A DNA stretch of 22,995 nt. Origin: Neocallimastix lanati (nom. inval.). Lineage: Eukaryota; Neocallimastigomycota; Neocallimastigomycetes; Neocallimastigales; Neocallimastigaceae. Positions 17,216-22,995 of the stretch are shown here, one piece after another. Each line of letters opens with the position of its first letter. Position 1 is the first letter of the stretch. The notes under the pieces were generated by a model that had not been told where the DNA came from, did not search any database, and saw only the letters and a program-made list of their open reading frames with translations. The stretch spans positions 3,722,501 through 3,745,495 of the forward strand of contig JACVTC010000003.1 in the NCBI GenBank assembly GCA_016946835.1. The letters are read 5' to 3'. The translations under genes were made by a program, and so were the position numbers.

Positions 17216-18292
17216 ATGTCTTTTTACAATAATGTATGGGCTGACATTGCTCCAATGTCAGAAGTTAATAAATTAAGGTCTGACGCCCAAGTTACTGTAT
17301 CCGAATTGGCTTCTTCTGTTAATGATAGTTTTTTATTAAAAGAAGATTTTAATGAGTATAACAAGGACTTACAAAAAAAACTTTATACACTTTACAAAGA
17401 TAATAAAAATATTATTAATCAATTATCTAATTTAACAAAAATTTTAGATGAAAAGTTAAATATAAATATTGCTACAAATGATATTCCTTCTACTAGTCAA
17501 ACACAAGAGGATAATGTATCTACCACTACTAGACGTGATGATGACAATGATGTTATTATGAGGAATGCTTTTTCAAACCGTTTACAACAAGTTCCTGAAC
17601 CTGGATTTTTCTCTGGAGATACTAAAGAAACTGATCTATTCTGTCAACTTTGTGAAGATACTTTTAAAACATATCCAAATTCAGAAGCTACAGAAGATAT
17701 CAAAATTAACTTTATTAAATCCCGTTTGAGGGATGGCGCTCGTAATTGGTATCTAGCTACGTACAAGGATACTAACCCAAAAACTCTTTCTGAATTGACT
17801 ACTGAATTAAGAAAAGCATTTTCCAACGTTGCAAGCAAAAAATTAGCTAAGATTCAATTAATAAAATTGAAACATAATTATGGGAAAATAAATGATTATA
17901 TTGAACAATTTAGAACTCTTTCGAATGGTCTTGGATTCAGTGAAGAAGCCTTAGTTTTAATTTTTTATAATGGGTTACATTCAAAATTCCAAGAAGTAAT
18001 TGAAGAAATGGAAGAATTCCCTGTTGATCTTGGTACTATTTATACTAAATGTATTTTACTTGAAAATACATTAAAAACAAAAAATCAAATAAAAACAAAT
18101 AATGGTAATTCAAAACTTTTTAGAAGCAGTAATAATAAACATTCAAAACACGTTAGTACCCATATTAATCATGATAAAAATTATAATTCTAATAACAATT
18201 ATAATAACAAAAGTAATTATAATAATAATTACAATAATAACAATTATAATAGTAATAAAACTAGTAGCAATAATAATAAAACAAAAAACTAA
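17216..18292 (+). CDS. Element B Gag, 358 aa
   Basis: Capsid polyprotein. Residues of about 45-85 look like a coiled coil (KKLYTLYKDNKNIINQLSNL). Residues of about 125-280 match the Ty3/gypsy capsid fold, with PEPGFFSGD, a LRDGARNWYLA segment, LTTELRKAFSN, and a DYIEQFRTLSNGLGF helix. The tail from about 290 is Asn/Lys-rich and has no CX2CX4HX4C zinc knuckle, unlike Gag of element A. Such loss is known in Tf1-like elements. The start is the first ATG after the primer site, only 24 nt beyond it, so the leader is minimal. The last two codons AAA AAC before TAA form part of the slippery site into pol. Confidence 0.9.
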   Translation: MSFYNNVWADIAPMSEVNKLRSDAQVTVSELASSVNDSFLLKEDFNEYNKDLQKKLYTLYKDNKNIINQLSNLTKILDEKLNINIATNDIPSTSQTQEDNVSTTTRRDDDNDVIMRNAFSNRLQQVPEPGFFSGDTKETDLFCQLCEDTFKTYPNSEATEDIKINFIKSRLRDGARNWYLATYKDTNPKTLSELTTELRKAFSNVASKKLAKIQLIKLKHNYGKINDYIEQFRTLSNGLGFSEEALVLIFYNGLHSKFQEVIEEMEEFPVDLGTIYTKCILLENTLKTKNQIKTNNGNSKLFRSSNNKHSKHVSTHINHDKNYNSNNNYNNKSNYNNNYNNNNYNSNKTSSNNNKTKN

Positions 18293-18316
18293 ACAATGGA
18301 CTTCAACAGAAGTCCA
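18283..18316 (+). promoter_or_regulatory. -1 ribosomal frameshift signal (element B)
   Basis: The heptamer A AAA AAC at 18283-18289 is in gag frame and directly precedes the gag stop TAA (18290-18292). After a 7-nt spacer, TGGACTTC (18297-18304) pairs perfectly with GAAGTCCA (18309-18316) around loop AACA. The -1 frame is open from the slip site into protease. A AAA AAC is one of the most efficient known slippery sequences. Confidence 0.88.
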
Positions 18317-21300
18317 ATATAATAAAAAACACAAGAATTCTTCATTATAATTTTCCTACATTTAATAATGTAGTAAATAAAAAATTACCTTCAACTTTCC
18401 TTTTATTTGATACATATATTCCAACAACATTTTCAAATAATATAAAAAATATTAAAAATGATAATAATAAATTAAAAACTGAATCGATGTTAGATTCAGG
18501 CTCCTTCTGTAATTTTATTACAGAAGAATTAGTAAAAACATTAAAATTGAAAAAATATAATTTAAAATCAAAAATTTTAGTCAAAGGAATTTCTGGTGAT
18601 ACAACCCAGATAAAGAATTATGTTTGGCTAAAATTTCAAATCAAAATTAATGAAAATAAAAGAGTTTATTTTAAAAATTTCAGAGAAAAATTTTTAATTT
18701 CGAATTGTATCCCAACAAAACTACTTTTTGGAAACCAATTTATGAGGAAGTTTAATATTCATTATGACTATGATAAAAACTTCCTATATTCTTATTTAAA
18801 TTCTCACTTTTATAACAAAATTAATAAAAATACTAATAAAAATCCACAATATTATTATCGGTTTAATTCAGTGATAAAAAGATTTTTAAAAAATTATTTT
18901 TTAAAACATAAATTCATAAAAAAATTTAATTATACAAAAAATTCAAAAAATTTCAAAAATTTTAATCAAAATAAATTAAATTTTAAACTTAATAAATATA
19001 AAAAATTTCTTCATAAAAAATTTAATTTTTTAATCAAAAAAATATTTTTTAAATTAAAAAACAATCACCAAAATAAAAAATATAAAATTAATAATAAATT
19101 TAACTATAATTATTTAATTTATTCATTTTTAACAAATAAAGAAAATTATGAAGAAGATATTGAAGATATAAAAATCGAAAATATTCCGCTTCAATATCGA
19201 GATTTGGCTGTTGTATTTAGTAAGAAAGAAGCAGATAAACTACCGCCACATCGTTTAACTGACTGTAAAATAGTTTTAGAAAAGGATGCTTCTCTTCATT
19301 ACGGACCTATCTACCCATTATCTGAAGAAGAAAATAAAGTTTTAAAAGAATATATAGAAGAAAATTTAAAGAAGGGATTTATTAGACCTTCTGAATCTCC
19401 AGCTGGTTATCCTGTCTTATTTCAAAAAAAGAAAGATGGTTCTTTAAGATTGTGTGTGGATTACAAAAAGTTAAACGCTGTTACCATTAGAAATTCATAT
19501 CCTCTTCCACTTATTAATGATATTATTGAAAAGGTTAAAGGTGCAAAATATTTCACAAAATTAGATCTAAGATCTGCCTATAACCTAATTCGTATAAAAG
19601 AGGGGGATGAATATAAAACAGCTTTTCGAACTAAATATGGTCATTACGAATATCTCGTAATGCCTTTTGGGTTGAAAAATGCCCCAGCCACTTTTCAATC
19701 ATTTATTAATTCTGTACTCAGACCTTATTTGGAAAAAAGTGTTATTTTATATTTGGATGATATTTTAATTTATTCTGAGGATTTGGAAGAACATCACAAA
19801 CAAGTAAGAAATGTATTACAAACTTTAATTAATAATAATTTATACGCAAAATTAGAAAAATGTGAATTCGATAAAGAAAAAGTTGAATTCCTAGGTTACA
19901 TTTTATCTGGTGATGGTGTATCTACTGACCCAAAGAAAATTAAATCTATAGAAGAGTGGCCAACTCCGAAAAATATTAAAGAAGTACAACGATTTTTAGG
20001 CTTATGTAATTACTATAGGAGATTTGTAAAAAATTTTGCAAAAATAGCTAAGCCTCTCCATAATTTAACAAGAAAAAATACAAAATTTATTTGGGATACA
20101 AATTGTGGAAATTCATTTAAATTATTAAAAAGTAAATTAACTACTTCTCCAGTACTGCATCACCCAGATGTAACTAAACCATTCATAGTAGAATGTGATG
20201 CAAGTAACTATGCTATAGGTGCTGTTTTATCTCAGAAAGATGAAAATAATAAATTACATCCTGTTGCTTACTTTTCAAGAAGTTTACAAGGCTCCGAAAT
20301 AAATTATACCATTACAGAAAAAGAGTTATTAGCTATTAGAGATTCTTTCTTAACTTGGCGACATCTTTTACTTGGTGCAAAACATAAAATTACTGTCTAT
20401 ACTGACCATAGAAATTTAATCTATACTTTAGGAGGAAAAGTTGGTAATCAAAGACAGCATAGATGGCACTTATTCTTTCAGGAATATGATTTCCAACTTA
20501 TATATAGACAAGGAACAAAAAATGGGAAACCAGATAGTCTTTCAAGAAGACCTGACTATATGAAGAATAACGAAGATATTAAACCAGAAAATATATTAGA
20601 TATTAAAAATGTAAAAGAAGTTCCCTGTTTTATAGGAATTATGAGTAATTTACTAGAAAAAATTATTGATGCTATTAAAGAAGATGCTACTGCTGAAGAT
20701 ATTAAATTATACTTTAGTGAAAACAATGTTAAAAATAATTATGCTTATAAACCATTTAGGAAAATGGAAAGATTTAAAATAAAAGATAATATTATATTAT
20801 ATAACAATTTAATTTATATTCCTGAATCACTTAGATTAGAAATTTTAGAAAAATATCATGAAAAACCCGCTTCTGGACATCTTGGTATAAGAAGAACTTT
20901 AGAACTAATTACAAGAAACTTTTGGTGGCCAAAAATACATGAAGATGTTACAAGTTATGTTAATTCTTGTGAATGTTGTGCAAGAAACAAGGTTAATAGA
21001 CATAGGAAATATGGTCTTTTACAACCTTTAGATACTCCCGATAGACCTTGGAAGTCTATCGAAATTGATTTCCTATGTGGTCTTCCTTATTCTAAAGGAT
21101 ACACCGTTATTATGGTAGTTGTTGATCGTTTCTCTAAGATGATACATTTAATTCCATTTAAACAAATACCTGATGCCAAACAAACTGCCAAAGCTTTCAT
21201 TACAAATATATTTAAACTACACGGATTGCCTTGTGATTTGTATACAGATAGAGGATCTCAATTTACAAGCGCTCTTTGGAAAGAAGTAATGGAATATTTA

Positions 21301-21693
21301 AACATTAAATCAAAAATCGCTACAACTGACCATCATGAAACAGTTGGTCAAGTTGAAAGATGTAATTCTTTTATTGAACAATATTTAAGAGCTTACTCAA
21401 GATCATATTATCATGATGATTGGATTGAATGGATTCACCTTGCTGAATTTGTTTATAATAACTCCATTAATGAATCTACAAAAGAAACACCCTTCTTTAT
21501 TAATTATGGGTTTCATCCATCTATGGATGAATTTTTCTTATTACCTGATATTGATACTAATAATAAAATTATTAAGGACTTAAGTATGAACTTTAATCAT
21601 ATTAAAGATGTTTTATTAAGGTCAAAAGAACTATATAAAATACACGCAGATAAAAGAGAATGCCACCTCCAATATTTAAAGAAAATGATTTAG
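18283..21693 (+). CDS. Element B Pol: protease, reverse transcriptase, RNase H, integrase core
   Basis: It lies -1 to gag and is open from the slip site at 18283; the first ATG is 18487 (residue 1 here), which would cut the protease, so frameshift expression is preferred. Domains by residue: protease with MLDSGSFCNFI (Asp3) and LLFGNQFM near 78; a Lys/Asn-rich linker of about 105-235; RT about 270-500 with KLDLRSAYN and YLDD at 422-425; RNase H about 565-690 with Asp571, Glu613 and Asp640; integrase zinc domain H-H-C-C at about 791-832; catalytic Asp861, Asp921 and Glu957 (DD35E). All catalytic residues are present. The frame runs off into ECHLQYLKKMI and stops at 21691, where homologues continue into the SH3-like domain encoded in another frame. 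Confidence 0.93.
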   Translation, partial: KKLNNGLQQKSNIIKNTRILHYNFPTFNNVVNKKLPSTFLLFDTYIPTTFSNNIKNIKNDNNKLKTESMLDSGSFCNFITEELVKTLKLKKYNLKSKILVKGISGDTTQIKNYVWLKFQIKINENKRVYFKNFREKFLISNCIPTKLLFGNQFMRKFNIHYDYDKNFLYSYLNSHFYNKINKNTNKNPQYYYRFNSVIKRFLKNYFLKHKFIKKFNYTKNSKNFKNFNQNKLNFKLNKYKKFLHKKFNFLIKKIFFKLKNNHQNKKYKINNKFNYNYLIYSFLTNKENYEEDIEDIKIENIPLQYRDLAVVFSKKEADKLPPHRLTDCKIVLEKDASLHYGPIYPLSEEENKVLKEYIEENLKKGFIRPSESPAGYPVLFQKKKDGSLRLCVDYKKLNAVTIRNSYPLPLINDIIEKVKGAKYFTKLDLRSAYNLIRIKEGDEYKTAFRTKYGHYEYLVMPFGLKNAPATFQSFINSVLRPYLEKSVILYLDDILIYSEDLEEHHKQVRNVLQTLINNNLYAKLEKCEFDKEKVEFLGYILSGDGVSTDPKKIKSIEEWPTPKNIKEVQRFLGLCNYYRRFVKNFAKIAKPLHNLTRKNTKFIWDTNCGNSFKLLKSKLTTSPVLHHPDVTKPFIVECDASNYAIGAVLSQKDENNKLHPVAYFSRSLQGSEINYTITEKELLAIRDSFLTWRHLLLGAKHKITVYTDHRNLIYTLGGKVGNQRQHRWHLFFQEYDFQLIYRQGTKNGKPDSLSRRPDYMKNNEDIKPENILDIKNVKEVPCFIGIMSNLLEKIIDAIKEDATAEDIKLYFSENNVKNNYAYKPFRKMERFKIKDNIILYNNLIYIPESLRLEILEKYHEKPASGHLGIRRTLELITRNFWWPKIHEDVTSYVNSCECCARNKVNRHRKYGLLQPLDTPDRPWKSIEIDFLCGLPYSKGYTVIMVVVDRFSKMIHLIPFKQIPDAKQTAKAFITNIFKLHGLPCDLYTDRGSQFTSALWKEVMEYLNIKSKIATTDHHETVGQVERCNSFIEQYLRAYSRSYYHDDWIEWIHLAEFVYNNSINESTKETPFFINYGFHPSMDEFFLLPDIDTNNKIIKDLSMNFNHIKDVLLRSKELYKIHADKRECHLQYLKKMI

Positions 21694-22118
21694 TTTGGAT
21701 ACAAGCTCCTCCATCACTAAATATCGAAGATAGTTCAAAGTTAGCTCCTTGTAAATATGGACCATATAAAGTAATAGATGTTCTGAATAATCATAATTAT
21801 AAAATAGATATTAAAAGGTCACCTTTTCCAAAACATCATCCTATATTCCATGTTTCGGAGTTAGAACCTTTTATTCCAACGCCTCAAAAGTTTTTAAAAA
21901 GAAGAACTCATGATGAATCTGTTAATGATATAATTGAAATCTCAGGATTTAGAACTAATTATAAAAAGAATCAATATGAATACAGAATCAGGTATAAATA
22001 TAGAACTGCTTACAATTGGGTTCCTTCAGACGAAGTTGAAAATAACCCCCGAAATCAAAATATTTATTTACAATATTTACAAAATGGAAGAAAACCTATT
22101 TCAATAGCTTATAACTAA
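21654..22118 (+). CDS. Element B integrase C-terminus and chromodomain-like tail (frameshifted)
   Basis: This frame is -1 to pol, opens at 21654, and has ATG 21660 giving 152 residues. Residues of about 3-70 match the SH3-like C-terminal part of gypsy integrases: PPPIFKENDLVWI, then CKYGPYKVI and HPIFHVSELEPFIP. Residues of about 88-140 resemble a chromodomain, with DIIEISGFR, YEYRIRYK and YNWVPSDEV, but the usual W-K-G-Y signature is changed. Chromodomains direct chromovirus integration to marked chromatin. A one-base loss in AAAAGAGAA near 21652-21660 best explains the separation; re-initiation at 21660 is a weaker idea. Confidence 0.8.
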   Translation, partial: KRMPPPIFKENDLVWIQAPPSLNIEDSSKLAPCKYGPYKVIDVLNNHNYKIDIKRSPFPKHHPIFHVSELEPFIPTPQKFLKRRTHDESVNDIIEISGFRTNYKKNQYEYRIRYKYRTAYNWVPSDEVENNPRNQNIYLQYLQNGRKPISIAYN

Positions 22119-22711
22119 AATGATAATAATAATAATATTATTATAAAAAAAAAAAAAAAAAAAAAATTTGGAAATTTTATTTTTATTAATTTGTTTTTAA
22201 ATTTTATTTTATTATTATCAATTTTTCAGTCAAATTTCAATTTCAAAATTTCGAAATTTTCAAAATTTTCAAAATTCAAAAACATAGCTATGTTACACTT
22301 ACATCTATCAATTTATAATCTAATTTTATTCATAAATTCATTAATTATTATAATTTTCAATTTTTAAAGTTAATGCATAAAATTAAAAAGTTAATTGAAA
22401 TTAAAATTTCAAAATTTCAATTTCAAAAATTTTTAATCAAAAACATTTAAAAATGGTACCATCATATTCTTAAACATCAATTTTCATAATAAAATTTTAA
22501 TTTTATTAAATTTTAGAGATTTCAAAATTTCAATGAAATGGCCACTTATAAAGGGTTTCCTTTAAAAATTTAAAAGGACTCAAGTGACCTTCCTCTTTCA
22601 TAAATTAAAAATTTTTAATTTAAGAAATTCCAAAAAATTTTTTAACAAAAATTTAATCCTCCTTATCGTTACACAAAAATCGTCTTGAATCCGATTTTTA
22701 TGGGAGGGCAT
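22119..22711 (+). other. Element B 3' non-coding region
   Basis: There is no gene. After an A tract (22144-22166) comes a series of degenerate TTTCAAAATTTC-type repeats. Two folds are visible. GGCCACTT (22540-22547) pairs with AAGTGACC (22582-22589) with one mismatch, around an AAAGG/CCTTT hairpin. AAAAATCG (22675-22682) pairs perfectly with CGATTTTT (22692-22699). The second lies just upstream of the purine tract. Confidence 0.6.
22700..22711 (+). other. Element B polypurine tract
   Basis: ATGGGAGGGCAT directly precedes the TGTTGAAATT start of the 3' LTR and is the G-rich purine run expected for plus-strand priming. Confidence 0.7.
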
Positions 22712-22995
22712 TGTTGAAATTATAACTGAATTGAAATCTCAATTTCAGTTATTTACATTTCAATAGTTAACAAATATTATTTATTTAATTATAAATAATA
22801 TATATATTTAAATAATTAATAATTAATATAAATTCTTATTTAATATTTAAGGAATTATCTTAGGCCTAATAATTCTGAGAATATTAGTAAATAAGATTTA
22901 TATTAATAATTTCAATTATCTACATATGACGTCACATGTATTTATTTATATTATGTTTATATATATGTTTACATCATATATATTAACTACTATTT
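22712..22995 (+). repeat. Element B 3' LTR, first 284 bp (cut by window end)
   Basis: It repeats 16142-16425 without a difference I could see, including TTAGGCCTAA and TGACGTCA (22927-22934). The window ends before it can be told whether this LTR also carries the 304-bp duplication. Confidence 0.93.

Larger units (their letters stand above)
16142..22995 (+). mobile_element. Element B: Tf1/sushi-type chromovirus (Ty3/gypsy), 3' end outside the window
   Basis: The 5' LTR, self-complementary primer site, gag, -1 frameshift signal, pol in the order PR-RT-RNase H-IN, chromodomain-like tail, purine tract and first 284 bp of the 3' LTR are all present. The visible 3' LTR part matches the 5' LTR without a difference I could see, so insertion is recent. 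The RNase H to IN junction (QRQHRWHLFF to DSLSRRPDY) resembles Tf1, sushi and MAGGY elements. A single frame break near 21655 separates the integrase core from its C-terminal part. This copy is otherwise complete. Confidence 0.92.

Noticed and set aside
18102-18350. Overlapping Ile-rich ORFs on both strands at the gag B tail
   Set aside because: They are shadows of the AAT/AAC repeats that encode the Asn-rich end of Gag.
21675-21681. T TTA AAG as a programmed second frameshift site in integrase
   Set aside because: The family-like sequence in the new frame begins upstream of it (PPPIF), and no strong downstream stem is visible, so a simple one-base deletion explains the break better.
1-22995. 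CRISPR arrays, bacterial operons or phage genes
   Set aside because: No spaced short direct repeats, no Shine-Dalgarno-organised gene strings and no prokaryotic genes were seen; the tRNA promoters and retroelements are eukaryotic.

Overview
The window looks like nuclear DNA from a very AT-rich eukaryote. Intergenic DNA is almost only A and T with long homopolymers. The one host protein gene is an intron-less BAR-domain protein, there is a eukaryotic tRNA gene with internal A and B boxes, and three LTR retrotransposons occur. I favour an anaerobic gut fungus (Neocallimastigomycota), where multi-kilobase AT deserts and Asn/Lys-rich proteins are usual. A dictyostelid is the main alternative, since it is also AT-rich and has tRNA-targeting retroelements. 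The assignment is inference.

Layout. 1-757: AT-rich, with a compound hairpin and a doubtful 36-codon ORF. 758-1723 (-): BAR-domain protein. 1724-7020: gene-poor AT desert with microsatellites and one 61-bp tandem duplication. 7021-7387: an island of visibly more balanced base composition, non-coding and full of perfect hairpins. It is a candidate structured RNA containing a telomere-repeat complement. 7775-9598: element C, a decayed Ty1/copia-like LTR element whose primer-binding site matches half of tRNA-Lys(CUU). 9810-9880 (-): tRNA-Gly(UCC).

9895-16085: element A, a Ty3/gypsy element with apparently identical 1,102-bp LTRs, inserted 10-14 bp upstream of the tRNA. It has intact gag and protease but no reverse transcriptase, only fragments of RNase H and of the integrase tail, so it is non-autonomous. 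16142 to beyond the window end: element B, a Tf1/sushi-type chromovirus with gag, PR-RT-RNase H-IN, a 3' chromodomain-like tail and a self-complementary primer-binding site. It carries one frameshift near the integrase C-terminus.

How it works together. Both gypsy elements place pol in the -1 frame of gag and have textbook -1 frameshift signals at the end of gag. Element A has U UUA AAU plus a 7-bp stem that can form an H-type pseudoknot. Element B has A AAA AAC plus an 8-bp stem. Three retroelement families with three priming modes (tRNA 3' end, internal half-tRNA, self-primed) surround one tRNA gene, which therefore looks like an integration hot spot. All structure and homology calls were made by eye, without database searches or folding software.
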